Shown one piece after another: positions 55,237 through 64,000 of a DNA stretch of 64,000 nucleotides (the stretch's first letter is position 1; every line of letters starts with the position of its first letter). The notes under the pieces were generated by a model, which saw only the letters and a list, made by a program, of their open reading frames with translations, did not search any database and was not told the DNA's origin. The stretch is taken from the NCBI GenBank assembly GCA_946407065.1, contig CAMJMQ010000004.1, forward strand, positions 1 through 64,000. Reading direction: 5' to 3'. The DNA comes from an uncultured Clostridia bacterium. GTDB taxonomy: Bacteria; Bacillota; Clostridia; Oscillospirales; Acutalibacteraceae. Made by a program: the position numbers and the translations under genes.

Positions 55237-58200
55237 TTACGGCATGCAATACTCGCCCGATACCGCGACACAGTCGCTGTAGACGGAGCTTGCGTTCTCT
55301 CCCTTGGGGCTAACCGCCTGGATGCGGTAGAGGGTATAGTCATACTCACCTGCCGACCAATCCATCCAACCGTCACTGTAGCTCGTACCCTTGACGGTTG
55401 TGACATGCTTGAACGAGCCGTCATAACCGGAGCGGCGGAAGATGCGGTATCCCGACGCGCCCTCGACGGAGTTCCAGCGGATACATCGCTTATCCCTGTC
55501 GAGCTCCAGCTGCGGACAGTGGATCCTGCCGTAGACGCTCACCGTGTTACCTGTGATCTTCTTGCCCGATTTCATCACAGCCTTGACGTAGTAGGTGTAC
55601 TTGGTGCCCGGGTTGGAGTTGATGTTCGTGTAGCTGACAGCGTTGCCCGAATAAACGAGCTTGTCGCCGCTGCCGGTCACCTGATACACCTCATAGCTCC
55701 TGGCGCCGTCCACGGCAGTCCACACGATCCTTGCGTCACCGCGGTTCAGATAACGCGCGGCGTCCGTTTTGGGACGGTCATAGGTATTCAGGCGATCGAC
55801 GCGCGTCAGGCTGACGATGTAGCCGTTTTTATTGGGAGTAGGCAGCCAGTGGACAAAGTTGACGAATTCCTCCAGACTTGCCTCGCGATAATGGACGCAG
55901 TTGTCCCAGTTCCAGTTGCAGTCCGCCCACCAGATACGGTCGTCGGTGACGCGGAGCAGCACAATCATATGAGAGGGTATGTACTGCGGGCCAAAGCTCA
56001 TCGTGGTGCCGGGCTTACAGCCCTTGGCGATAGAGCGGATATTCTCGGGCGTCATCCGCAGGCTCGAATAATCTGTCGTATACTGGGAGGCGGCACGCGT
56101 GTTGCGGATATATCTGCCCCACTCGGCACAGCGCCATGTATAATCGCCGTTGAAGTAGGAGCAGCACGGCCATGTCGCCATCATCCAGTCGACGACAGAA
56201 GCCTCCAGCGTACCCTTGCCCCATACATCCTCACCGCAGAAGTTATCATGACCGTGGTAGTTGACGATGGTGCCGTTGTTCTCATTACGCGCGTCTGCGT
56301 CGGTCATCACATATACCTCGCAGGTTGCGGTCACACCGTTTTGCAGGGTACAGGTCACGGTAGCCTTACCGGGTGAGACAGCGGTGACGATGCCGTCCGC
56401 ACGCGTGACCTTTGCGACAGACGGATTGTCGGAGGAATAGAAGCGGTAGAACGCCGCATAGCCCGAGGGCACGTAGCTGTCAAGATCCGCCTTCTTCCCC
56501 TTTTGCAGTCTGAGATAGGTATCGTCCAGCGACAGCGACTTTGCCATCGGCTTGACGGTAACGACACACTTCGCCTTGACACCGTTTTGCAGGGTGCAAT
56601 AGATCGTAGCCGTGCCGGTCGCCTTCGCCTTAACCAGTCCGCCGCCCGCGGCTACGGTCGCGACAGATGGTTTTGTTGAGCTGTAGATACGCTCATACGC
56701 GGCACATCCCGCGGCGGCGTAGCTGTCAAGATCATACTCCTCCCCTATCGCGAGGGTGATGTCGGTCTGATTAAGGTACAGCTTCTTAGACATCGGCTTG
56801 ACGGTGACGATACACGTTGCGTTCACGCCGTTGTTCATGGTACACGTAATCACCGCCGTACCGACGAACTTCGCGGTGACGATACCGCCGCCCTGTACAA
56901 CGGAAGCGACAGAGGGGTTCGAGGAGCTGTACAGGCGGTAGTAAGCCGCCGTATCCTTGGGAACGGTGGAATCAAGGTCAAGCTTCTCGCCGATACCGAG
57001 GGTCACGTTGGTCGCGTTCAGCGACAGAGAGGTCGAAAGCGGCTTTACCTCAACCGTACAGATCGCTTTCGCGCCGTTCTGCATGGTGCAGGCGATCTCG
57101 GCCGTTCCGGGAGCGACTGCCTTGACCAGACCGCCGCCCTGTGCCACCTCGGCAACCGAGGGATCGGACGAGCTGTACAGGCGGAAGTACGCGGCAGTGC
57201 CCTTGGGCGCGTAGGAATCAAGATCGTACTCTTCCCCGACGCCGAGGGTCAGTGAGGTTTGGTTGAGCTTCAATGACGGTGCCATCGGCTTGACGGTGAC
57301 GGTCATCTCGGCGGTGCTGCCCTGCGCAGTCACAGCGGTAATTTCAGCCTGTCCGACAGCGTTCGCTTTGGCGGTTGCGGTACGGTCGCCGTTATCGGTG
57401 AGAATCACCGCATCAGAGGACGCCTTCCATGTGATCTTATCATAGGTACCGGATGTGCGGATGATGTATTCTTCTCCCTCTCCGAGGGTGAGCTCCTGAG
57501 CGTCCAAGGCAAAATCCTTGTCTTCGGGAATGATCCCGCTCTCGGTCGGCACCTGTGTTTCGGGCTCGGTAACAGCCTGTGTGGGAGCTTCTGTCACGGG
57601 TTCGGTCGGTACTTCGGTAGGCGCTTCGGTCGGTGCCTCCGTCATAGTTTCCGTAGGCTGTTCGGTCGCCTCTTGTGTCGGCGCTTCTGTCGGATCAGGG
57701 AGCACTTCGATCTCACAAACAGCTTTTACGCCGTTCTTTCTGAGCGTGCATGTGACTGTCGCCATGCCGGCCGCCTTTGCGGTCACGATACCGCCCGACT
57801 GTGCGACATCCGCAACGTCGGCATGATCGATCGAATAATCTCTGTAATACGCCGCCGTTCCCTTGGGCGTATCGCTGTCGAGGTCGATCTGTTCGCCGAT
57901 ATGCATCGTCGCCTTCTGATAGTTGAGGGTCAGCGATTTCGCCAGCGGTTGAACCACGACCTTGCACTGCGCTTTTACGCCGTTATCCAGAGCGCAGGTA
58001 ATGGTCGTTGTACCCGCCGACTTTGCGGTCACGATACCGCCGCCCTCGGCAACCGTCGCGACAGAGGGGTTTGAGGAGCTGTAGAGCCTGTAATATGCCT
58101 CGGTGTTCTCGGGGACATAGCTGTCGAGATCATAGGTCTCTCCGATACCCAACAGCAGTGACTGTTTGTTGAGCTTCAGCTGATCAGCGAGCGCGGATAC

Positions 58201-58536
58201 CTTCACCTTACAGGTGACCTGTGCGCCTTCGCGGCTTTTTGCGGTAACGGTCGCAGTGCCGACCGACCTCGCCGTGATGCGTGCGGAATCATCGGTATTG
58301 GCGGCAACAGATACCGCTGCTGAGTCACAGCTCCAGCTCAGCGGCGAGGACGCGCCGCTCACTCTCAGCGTGTACGCTTCACTCTGTCCCATGCTCAGGG
58401 AAGGACGATTGATCGTCATCCCCGCGGATACATCAGCCGTGTCCGTGATCTCTGCAGCGAGTACGGGCGCTGCGCTGAATACCGCACCGAGCACAAACAG
58501 AAGCGACAGCATGAATGCTGCTATTTTTCTTTTCAT
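55237..58536 (-). CDS. Large secreted BIG2-repeat protein with CHAP-like cysteine peptidase/amidase and FnIII domains
   Basis: The 1099-aa protein has a signal peptide (KRKIAAFMLSLLFVLGAVFSAAPVLAA) and about eight Ig-like BIG2 units of roughly 85 residues. Each carries the word LxLGxGExYDLDS...GGIVTAK(A)xGTAxITC. A Thr/Pro/Glu-rich linker of about 50 residues (PTEAPTQEATEQPTE...) divides units 3 and 4. Then comes a catalytic-looking domain with Cys in WRCAEWGRYIRN and His in IPSHMIVLLRVTDDRIWWADCNWNWDN, suggesting a CHAP/C39-like cysteine amidase or peptidase. Two fibronectin-III-like domains follow. There is no LPxTG or dockerin. Start at the ATG at 58536 after GGAGG. The target, cell wall or protein, is unknown. 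Confidence 0.83.
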   Translation of the reverse strand: MKRKIAAFMLSLLFVLGAVFSAAPVLAAEITDTADVSAGMTINRPSLSMGQSEAYTLRVSGASSPLSWSCDSAAVSVAANTDDSARITARSVGTATVTAKSREGAQVTCKVKVSALADQLKLNKQSLLLGIGETYDLDSYVPENTEAYYRLYSSSNPSVATVAEGGGIVTAKSAGTTTITCALDNGVKAQCKVVVQPLAKSLTLNYQKATMHIGEQIDLDSDTPKGTAAYYRDYSIDHADVADVAQSGGIVTAKAAGMATVTCTLRKNGVKAVCEIEVLPDPTEAPTQEATEQPTETMTEAPTEAPTEVPTEPVTEAPTQAVTEPETQVPTESGIIPEDKDFALDAQELTLGEGEEYIIRTSGTYDKITWKASSDAVILTDNGDRTATAKANAVGQAEITAVTAQGSTAEMTVTVKPMAPSLKLNQTSLTLGVGEEYDLDSYAPKGTAAYFRLYSSSDPSVAEVAQGGGLVKAVAPGTAEIACTMQNGAKAICTVEVKPLSTSLSLNATNVTLGIGEKLDLDSTVPKDTAAYYRLYSSSNPSVASVVQGGGIVTAKFVGTAVITCTMNNGVNATCIVTVKPMSKKLYLNQTDITLAIGEEYDLDSYAAAGCAAYERIYSSTKPSVATVAAGGGLVKAKATGTATIYCTLQNGVKAKCVVTVKPMAKSLSLDDTYLRLQKGKKADLDSYVPSGYAAFYRFYSSDNPSVAKVTRADGIVTAVSPGKATVTCTLQNGVTATCEVYVMTDADARNENNGTIVNYHGHDNFCGEDVWGKGTLEASVVDWMMATWPCCSYFNGDYTWRCAEWGRYIRNTRAASQYTTDYSSLRMTPENIRSIAKGCKPGTTMSFGPQYIPSHMIVLLRVTDDRIWWADCNWNWDNCVHYREASLEEFVNFVHWLPTPNKNGYIVSLTRVDRLNTYDRPKTDAARYLNRGDARIVWTAVDGARSYEVYQVTGSGDKLVYSGNAVSYTNINSNPGTKYTYYVKAVMKSGKKITGNTVSVYGRIHCPQLELDRDKRCIRWNSVEGASGYRIFRRSGYDGSFKHVTTVKGTSYSDGWMDWSAGEYDYTLYRIQAVSPKGENASSVYSDCVAVSGEYCMP

Positions 58537-58687
58537 TGTTTCTACCTCCATTCTTATACTGATCCTTATAAAAAGACCGGTATTACAAAGTATTTCACCG
58601 ATAGTATAGATGCATCGGAAAAGAAAAAGGATTTAAATTGTTAGAAAATATTTTTTCTTTATGATTTTTATAAATGTATAGTAATAA

Positions 58688-58722
58688 AAACTCCCTGTCA
58701 ACCGAAGTTAACAGGGAGTGAA
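58688..58722 (-). terminator. pheST operon terminator
   Basis: On the minus strand ACTCCCTGTTAA...TTGACAGGGAGTTTTTATTAC: an 8-10-bp stem with T-run. Confidence 0.8.
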
Positions 58723-58783
58723 AAGCATATAAGGGATAAAATGGGTGTTGCTTAATGGGGATGTGCGTTAACCGAATGCTTCT

Positions 58784-61144
58784 TTATTTCTTCAATAGAA
58801 TATTCTGCTGTTCCAGATCGGCGATGATGCCGTCGGTCACAGCGGCGACCTCTTCCTTGGTCAGGGTACGGGCGTTATCCGAGAAGGTGATGCGCACGGC
58901 GATAGAGGAATTCTCATCCGCGTCATAGATATCGATGACGTCAACATCCTTGATCAGCGCGCAGGCGGCGTTCTCGATCGCCTTGGCGATGGGCGCGAAG
59001 GCGGAAGTCAAAAAGCTCAGATCGATCTCGATCGCCGGGAACTTGGACGGCTCCTCATAGTGGATCGAGTTGTTCTCGATCGCGGCAAACTTGTCCATGT
59101 CGATCTCGGCGAACACGACGTTAGCACGCTTGTCGAGCTTCTTCATCACGGACGGATGGAGCATGCCGATCTTGCCCAGCTCAACGCCGTCCACGATCAC
59201 CGCGTTGAGGTTGACGGGATGTTCAAAGTCGAACGCGGGCTCACGCTTCTCGAACGTGACCTTCTTATGCTTCAATTCATCCACCAGCGTCTCGATGATC
59301 GTCTTCATCCTGAAATACTGATCGCGGATGTTATCGCCCTTGGCATACAGGGTGATGCCGAGGTGCTTTTCCTCGATACAGAGGTTGTCGTCGGTCATGC
59401 CGGTGACCACTCTGCCGACCTCAAAGACGCCGTAGGCGGGCGCGTAGCCGAGATTACTCTTGATCTGGCACAGTTGGGTGGGGATCATCGTCTCACGGAT
59501 GGTCTCGATGTTGGGGTTGGTGGCGTTCATCAGCTTGATCACGCCGCGATTCTCGATGCCAAGCTCCTTGAGCTCGTCGACATAGTTCCAGACATAGGAG
59601 TGGAGCTCGTGCAGGTTATAGTGCTTGACGAGGATATCCTTAACGCTGTCCTCATCCTTCTTCACAGGCTCGGGACGGGTTGGGAACAGCGGTGCGGTCG
59701 CGGTGTGGATCTCAAAGTTATCATAGCCGTAGATACGGGTGATCTCCTCGATGATGTCCGCCTTGATGGTGACGTCCTTGGTGGCGCGCCATGAGGGAAC
59801 CTTGACGGTGAAGTCATCGCCGTTGTTCACAACGCCGAAACCGAGGCGCTGTAAGGTGTTCACGATGGTATCGTTATCGATTGCGATACCCGTGTATTTA
59901 TCGACATACGCCTTGTCAAAGCTGAGCTCTACCTCGGGATAATGATACGCGTATTCATCAGTCAGGGAGGACACGATCTTCACGCCCTCGTCGAACTGCT
60001 TGATCAGATACACAAAGCGCGCGATCGCCGCGGTGGTCAGCTCGGGATCGAGCGACTTCTCATAGCGCATGGAAGCGTCGGTACGGTGGCTGAGCCGGAC
60101 AGTGGACTTGCGGATGGACGCCGCGTCAAAGGTCGCGGATTCGAGGGTGAGGGTGTTGGTGTCCTCCACGATCTCGCTGTCCAGACCGCCCATGATGCCC
60201 GCGATCGCGACAGGAGTATTGTCGTCGCAGATCATCAGCGTCTCAGGGTCGATATGGCGCTCCACGCCGTCGAGGGTGGTGAAGTCAAAATCCTTCTCAA
60301 AGCGCTTGATACGGATCTTGCCGACCTTGCGGGAGTCGAACGCGTGCATCGGCTGACCCATCTCAAGCATGAGGTAGTTGGTCATGTCGGCGAGGAAGTT
60401 GATCGCGCGCATACCGCAGTAGAACAGGCGGATGCGCATGTCAACAGGGCTGACGGAGCGGGTGCAGTTCTCAAACTGTAAAGAAGAATAACGGTAGCAC
60501 AGCGGATCCTCGATCTTCATATCGACCTTGGGCAGTTCATCATATGCCTTCAGATCGGCAAAATCGAGTTCCTTGAGCGGACGACCTGCGATCGCGGCGA
60601 ATTCACGCGCGATACCGTAGTGGCTCCACAGGTCGGGACGGTTGGTCAGGCTCTTGTTATCGACTTCAAAGACGATATCGTCGATGGCGTAGATCGTTTT
60701 GAGATCGGTACCGTTCGCGACATCATCGGTGATCTCCATGATGCCGGAGTGATCGTCGGAAATGCCGATCTCCTTTTCGGAGCAGCACATACCGCAGCTC
60801 ATGTAGCCCGCGAGGGGTCGGGGCGCGATCTCGATCTCGCCGATCCTGGCGCCGACCTTGGCGAAAGCGGTCTTCATGCCGACCCTGACATTCGGCGCGC
60901 CGCAGACGACGTCCACGAGTTCATCCGCGCCGATATCCACCTTCAAGAGATGGAGCTTTTTACTCTCGGGATGATCCTCGACCGACTTGATCTCGGCGAC
61001 CACGATGCCGCTGATGTCAGAGCCCTTGAACTGTATATCGTTCTCTACCTCGGCGGTAGAAAGAGAAAACTGGTTGATCAATTTCAACTCGTCGAGTCCC
61101 GAAAGATCGACAAAGTCCTTGATCCAATTCATTGATAAAAACAT
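58784..61144 (-). CDS. pheT: Phenylalanyl-tRNA synthetase beta subunit
   Basis: The beta subunit of the heterotetrameric PheRS. The 786-aa protein has the N-terminal tRNA-binding (EMAP-like) domain (GSDISGIVVAEIKSVEDHPESKKLHLLKVDIG...VCGAPNVRVG), the B3/B4 editing region, B5 (KVPSWRATKDVTIKADIIEEITRIYGYDN), the catalytic-like core and the C-terminal FDX-ACB anticodon-binding domain (SKFPAIEIDLSFL). Length is standard. pheS lies 12 bp upstream, so the two are cotranscribed under the T-box leader. Confidence 0.97.
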   Translation of the reverse strand: MFLSMNWIKDFVDLSGLDELKLINQFSLSTAEVENDIQFKGSDISGIVVAEIKSVEDHPESKKLHLLKVDIGADELVDVVCGAPNVRVGMKTAFAKVGARIGEIEIAPRPLAGYMSCGMCCSEKEIGISDDHSGIMEITDDVANGTDLKTIYAIDDIVFEVDNKSLTNRPDLWSHYGIAREFAAIAGRPLKELDFADLKAYDELPKVDMKIEDPLCYRYSSLQFENCTRSVSPVDMRIRLFYCGMRAINFLADMTNYLMLEMGQPMHAFDSRKVGKIRIKRFEKDFDFTTLDGVERHIDPETLMICDDNTPVAIAGIMGGLDSEIVEDTNTLTLESATFDAASIRKSTVRLSHRTDASMRYEKSLDPELTTAAIARFVYLIKQFDEGVKIVSSLTDEYAYHYPEVELSFDKAYVDKYTGIAIDNDTIVNTLQRLGFGVVNNGDDFTVKVPSWRATKDVTIKADIIEEITRIYGYDNFEIHTATAPLFPTRPEPVKKDEDSVKDILVKHYNLHELHSYVWNYVDELKELGIENRGVIKLMNATNPNIETIRETMIPTQLCQIKSNLGYAPAYGVFEVGRVVTGMTDDNLCIEEKHLGITLYAKGDNIRDQYFRMKTIIETLVDELKHKKVTFEKREPAFDFEHPVNLNAVIVDGVELGKIGMLHPSVMKKLDKRANVVFAEIDMDKFAAIENNSIHYEEPSKFPAIEIDLSFLTSAFAPIAKAIENAACALIKDVDVIDIYDADENSSIAVRITFSDNARTLTKEEVAAVTDGIIADLEQQNILLKK

Positions 61145-61156
61145 AGTGCGCCCTCC

Positions 61157-62212
61157 TTACTTATCATCCGTGAACTGAGACATCACCTTGAGTGAGCCGG
61201 AGTTGAGATCACGGATATCCTTGATGCCGTACTTCATCATTGCGAGTCGGGTCAAGCCCAGACCGAACGCGAAGCCGGTGTATTGTTCGGGGTCGATGCC
61301 GCCCTCTTTGAGCACCTCGGGGTGGATCATGCCGCAGGGGCACAGCTCCAGCCAGCCGGAGTGATTGCAGGAGGGACAGCCTGTCTCACCGCCGCAGATC
61401 AGACAGGAGATATCCAGCTCAAAGCCGGGTTCGACGAACGGGAAAAAGCCGGGACGCAGGCGCACCTTGACGTCCTTTTGGAACACTTCGCTGAGCATGG
61501 TTTTCATAAAGTAGATCAGGTTACTGATAGAGATATCCTTGTCCACCATCACACCCTCCATCTGGAAGAAGGTGTTCTCATGGGTCGCGTCAGTCGCTTC
61601 ATTTCTAAAGCATCTGCCCGGGAAGATCGCGCGGATCGGCATGCCGTTCTCCATGAGCTGCTTGCCGTATTTTTTGAGGATCGCGTTCTGCGCGGCGGAG
61701 GTCTGGGATTTCAGCAACTCGCCGTTTTCGAGATAGTAGGTATCCTGCATATCGCGCGCGGGGTGATTCTTCGGCACATTGACCGACTCAAAGCACTCAT
61801 AGTCGGTGACGACCTCGGGGTAATCCTCCACATTGAAGCCCATGGTGGTGAAGATGCGCTCGCACTCGCGCTGTACCAGCGTGATGGGATGATAAGAACC
61901 CCTGTCCTCCTTGGTGGGGATGGTGAGGTCGAACGCGGGGGTCGCGTCGATCTCTCTTTGGATCTCGAGCTGTTTGAGCTCCTCGGCACGCTTTGCAATA
62001 CTCTGTGCCGCGAGCTGCTTTAAGGCGTTGACCTGCTGGCCGAATTCCTTCTTCTCCTCATTGGAGAGTGCCTTCATACCCTTGAGCAGGTCGGTGATCG
62101 AGCCTTTCTTACCTAAATAGCTGACGCGTAGTTCTTCGAGCTTCTTACCGTCAACCGCGGCGCTCAGCTCCTCACTGAGCCTCGCTTTTAATTGTTCGAG
62201 CTTTTCTTTCAT
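61157..62212 (-). CDS. pheS: Phenylalanyl-tRNA synthetase alpha subunit
   Basis: The alpha subunit of PheRS, which charges tRNA-Phe. The 351-aa protein has an N-terminal coiled coil (KEKLEQLKARLSEELSAAV), LGKKGSITDLLKGM, class II motif 1 region HPITLVQRECERIFTTMGF, motif 2 FRNEATDATHENTFFQMEG and motif 3 GFAFGLGLTRLAMMKYGI. The start is the ATG at 62212 after GGAGGATATT; the frame to 62317 reads through a heptad repeat. A zinc-binding-like pair CLICGGETGCPSCNHSG occurs near residue 290, not present in all PheS. Confidence 0.96.
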   Translation of the reverse strand: MKEKLEQLKARLSEELSAAVDGKKLEELRVSYLGKKGSITDLLKGMKALSNEEKKEFGQQVNALKQLAAQSIAKRAEELKQLEIQREIDATPAFDLTIPTKEDRGSYHPITLVQRECERIFTTMGFNVEDYPEVVTDYECFESVNVPKNHPARDMQDTYYLENGELLKSQTSAAQNAILKKYGKQLMENGMPIRAIFPGRCFRNEATDATHENTFFQMEGVMVDKDISISNLIYFMKTMLSEVFQKDVKVRLRPGFFPFVEPGFELDISCLICGGETGCPSCNHSGWLELCPCGMIHPEVLKEGGIDPEQYTGFAFGLGLTRLAMMKYGIKDIRDLNSGSLKVMSQFTDDK

Positions 62213-62232
62213 AATATCCTCCATTCTTGTAA

Positions 62233-62347
62233 TTAGGAATGAGGAATGAGGAGTTTTGGATTGATAGCAACGTTTGATTAAAAAAACAAATAAGGTGAGG
62301 GCGAAGCCCTCCCGCAATTCCTAATTCCTAATTTTTGATTCCTAATT
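62233..62347. repeat. Heptad pair between T-box and pheS
   Basis: Left arm TTAGGAA/TGAGGAA (62233-62253), right arm TTCCTAA/TTCCTAA (62317-62347), hairpin GGTGAGGGCGAAGCCCTCCC between. It lies between the T-box terminator and pheS, so it would be in the leader mRNA. Confidence 0.75.
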
Positions 62348-62835
62348 AAAAAAGGCTCCTCCATCCCCATGGGACGGAAGAACCGCGGTACCACCCATAT
62401 TTCCGACAGCAATCTGATCAAAAGGATTGACAAAGCAACCCTCCGGCACTCGACACGCGTGTCTCGCGCCACCTCTCCTTTGTATGGATTCTGTTACCCA
62501 AAACAAGTTTTGGACAGAATCGCACCTTAGGAAAGGGAGACTATGCCTCGGACACTCATCGACCGTTAACGGGGTCAGCCGTCAGAACCTAGTTGTCAGT
62601 GGTCAGTGGTTAGTGGTTAGAGAAAAAAGCCGAAGTTATCAGCCTCAATTCAAAGGGTGCGGGCAAAGCCCGCCGATTACTGATCACTGAACACTGATCA
62701 CTATGTTCAGCTCTGCCGCTCGGGAGTGAACTTCGCTCAGCCTCTGCCGTCCGTGCTTGCAGCCGATGACACGGGCTCTCTGGTGGTTTCAGGTGAGTTA
62801 CTCTCTCCGTCATTGCGTTATCTTGTGATATCATA
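62348..62835 (-). promoter_or_regulatory. T-box leader of pheST (Phe-specific), split by repeats
   Basis: On the minus strand TGGGTGGTACCGCGG (62381-62396) is the T-box sequence. It is followed by a strong terminator hairpin GGTTCTTCCGTCCC-ATG-GGGATGGAGGAGCC-TTTTTT (62351-62383). Stem I is at about 62700-62830 (GGAGAGAGTAACTCACC near its 5' end). The specifier loop has AAGTTCACT with UUC (complement of 62728-62730), matching phenylalanine. Uncharged tRNA-Phe is expected to stabilise the antiterminator. About 300 bases of repeats (62410-62700) separate Stem I from the T-box, far more than usual. Confidence 0.85.
62593..62703. repeat. Heptad pair inside the pheS T-box leader
   Basis: TGGTCAG/TGGTTAG units (62593-62620) and the complementary ATCACTG/AACACTG units (62676-62703) flank GGTGCGGGCAAAGCCCGCC. 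It is the same word class as the 6817-6932 array. Beside it at 62438-62545 is the CAACCCTCCGG element with the GACACGCGTGTC tip (62452-62463), itself interrupted by another 40-bp hairpin. Confidence 0.8.
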
Positions 62836-62939
62836 ACACCAAAGAGAGAATTTTGCAAGAGTTTATTGAAAAATATCTTTTTCTATGGTAAAGTATAACG
62901 TGGAATGTCCCTAACCGACTGCACGATATACAACAATGA

Positions 62940-62992
62940 ATCGGTTGAGATTGCCACGTCGGGCTCGTAAAGCCCAACTCGCAATGACTATT
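62940..62992. repeat. GATTGCC/GCAATGAC element
   Basis: GGTTGAGATTGCCACG-TCGGGCTCGTAAAGCCCAA-CTCGCAATGACTA, with a GGGCT/AGCCC hairpin. It lies immediately before the DUF6106-like gene. Confidence 0.75.
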
Positions 62993-63009
62993 TATGAAAG
63001 GGTGTTATC

Positions 63010-63552
63010 ATGGATAACCTGATCGAACAAGTTGTCCCGAAAAAGCGTGACGCGGGCTATGTGATCCGCATTATCATCATCATTCTGATCGCGATCGGCA
63101 TCCCTGCCGGTTTCATCGTCGCCGCCGAGCTGACACAGACGGCGTATCTGGCGATCATCGGGCTGTTTTTACTGCTGTTCTGCGCATACGGCGCATGGTA
63201 CTTTATCACATCACAGAACGTGGAATTTGAATATTCCTTCCTTTCCTCCATCCTGCGCGTCGACAGGATCATCGCCAAGCGCAAGCGTAAACCGATCGTC
63301 AAGGTGGACGTCAAGCGCTTTGACGACTTCTTCCCCTACACCGACAGCGAGATGGACAAGCGCAAATTCAACAAGGTCTATCATGCCGCGCATGAGGATT
63401 TCTCCGAGAAGAACTATGTCGCGAGCTTCCGCGATGAAGCCAAGGGCAAGTGCGCGATCATCTTCACCCCGAACGAGGATCTACTGAATGAGATGAAGCT
63501 CTATTTCGGCAACGAGCTGCGCAAGAATCTCTTCAAGAACAAACAGCTATGA
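63010..63552 (+). CDS. DUF6106-like membrane protein
   Basis: The 180-aa protein begins with a short cytosolic segment (DNLIEQVVPKKRDAGY), two membrane helices (IRIIIIILIAIGIPAGFIVAAE and YLAIIGLFLLLFCAYGAWYFI) and a soluble part. The pattern NVEFEYSFLSSILRVDRIIAKRKRKPIVKVDVKRFDDFFP resembles the PH-like or DUF6106 proteins conserved in Clostridia. The function is unknown. ATG after GAAAGGGTG. It overlaps nnrD by four bases (ATGA), so the two genes are coupled. Confidence 0.8.
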   Translation: MDNLIEQVVPKKRDAGYVIRIIIIILIAIGIPAGFIVAAELTQTAYLAIIGLFLLLFCAYGAWYFITSQNVEFEYSFLSSILRVDRIIAKRKRKPIVKVDVKRFDDFFPYTDSEMDKRKFNKVYHAAHEDFSEKNYVASFRDEAKGKCAIIFTPNEDLLNEMKLYFGNELRKNLFKNKQL

Positions 63553-64000
63553 AGCGGGTAGATTTCGATTATTTTGAGCGGCATTTTCCCCGCCGACCGT
63601 CTGACGCGCACAAGGGCACGATGGGCACGCTGGTGTCGCTGACAGGCAGCCTCGGCTTTGCGGGAGCGGCGATCCTCAGCGCGAAGGCGGCGCTCAGATC
63701 GGGCGTAGGATTGCATTACCAGATCCTGCCCGAGGGCATCTATCCCCTGTTCGGCGCCGCCGTACACGAGAGCGTGTGCGTACCTGTCAAGGGCAATCAG
63801 GGCAGATTGAGCCCGATGGACATAGGATCGATCCATCCGCTCCTTGATAAGGCGACCGCTGTGCTGATCGGCTGCGGGATGGGCTGCAGTGAAACGACCG
63901 CGGCTGTGGAAAAAACCGTGCTTGACACGGTCACATGTCCCGTCATCATCGACGCGGACGGCATAAACGCGCTCGCGCGGCATATACATGATTTAGACGG
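63549..64000 (+). CDS. nnrD: ADP-dependent NAD(P)H-hydrate dehydratase, C-terminally truncated by window end
   Basis: The 5' part (150 codons) of a carbohydrate-kinase-fold dehydratase that repairs hydrated NADH/NADPH. Visible are AHKGTMGTLVSLTGSLGFAGAAILSAKAALRSGVGL (hallmark of the YjeF C-terminal domain) and AVLIGCGMGCSETT, followed by VIIDADGINAL. It starts directly with the dehydratase domain, so it is the stand-alone form unless a YjeF N-domain gene lies elsewhere. It overlaps the preceding gene by ATGA. The rest lies outside the window. Confidence 0.9.
   Translation, partial: MKRVDFDYFERHFPRRPSDAHKGTMGTLVSLTGSLGFAGAAILSAKAALRSGVGLHYQILPEGIYPLFGAAVHESVCVPVKGNQGRLSPMDIGSIHPLLDKATAVLIGCGMGCSETTAAVEKTVLDTVTCPVIIDADGINALARHIHDLD

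Overview
The window looks like a chromosomal segment of a Gram-positive, anaerobic, spore-forming gut member of the Clostridia, most likely Ruminococcaceae/Oscillospiraceae-like. The grounds are dipicolinate synthase dpaAB (endospores), [FeFe]-hydrogenase maturases hydF and hydG with a TM1266-type regulator (fermentative H2 metabolism), two secreted proteins ending in dockerin-like repeats, a GH31 glucosidase, the MEP isoprenoid genes ispD and ispF, and a T-box leader before pheST. The taxonomic placement is inference from gene content only.

Layout. 0.2-7.6 kb: dacF, ispF, ispD-metY, a small Zn-ribbon membrane protein, dpaA-dpaB, a DUF1540 protein and a small membrane protein. 7.6-13.1 kb: a dockerin protein with a 702-bp internal tandem duplication, then an unusual minus-strand set (CofE-like ligase, alanine racemase, sugar-transfer ATP-grasp) that may build or decorate a surface polymer. 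13.2-20 kb: recD2-comFC, an MreB paralogue, SDR, MscS channel, and tRNA-Leu(UAG) whose 3' end is duplicated downstream. 20-29 kb: ADP-ribosylglycohydrolase, DUF1846 protein, C39-like protein, membrane protein, uvrA. 27.4-35.4 kb: the housekeeping run gdpP-rplI-dnaB-tilS-hpt-ftsH with short overlaps. 35-45 kb: second dockerin protein, RNase J, a 1.2-kb repeat array, rnhA, nrdR, hydF, hydG and the hydrogenase-system regulator with a long leader. 45.7-53 kb: acyltransferase, an SdpR/SdpI-like pair, an HPr-kinase/PEPCK-like P-loop protein, a REP-associated tyrosine transposase (RAYT), degV and GH31. 53-64 kb: pduL-like, family-4 uracil-DNA glycosylase, ireB, a 1099-aa Ig-like/cysteine-peptidase surface protein, pheST, a DUF6106-like protein and a truncated nnrD.

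The most unusual property is the non-coding DNA. Nearly every intergenic gap carries small repeats. (1) REP-like hairpins start with GTAG (or end with CTAC), and their stems vary but stay self-complementary; a RAYT gene in the same window has two such palindromes in its own reading frame. (2) Heptanucleotide tandem repeats use a different 7-base word at each locus, often with a complementary arm nearby and a G/C-rich hairpin close to one arm. (3) Elements begin around GATTGCC and end around GGCAATGAC. (4) A larger modular MITE is present in two copies. (5) A 12-base palindrome close to GACACRYGTGTC sits at the tip of hairpins from several of these otherwise unrelated families. Some elements have entered functional sequence: the N-terminus of dacF, the pheS T-box leader, and the ends of alr and the hydrogenase regulator.

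Coordinates, motifs and repeats were read by eye. Family names come from recognising protein sequence; no database search was run.
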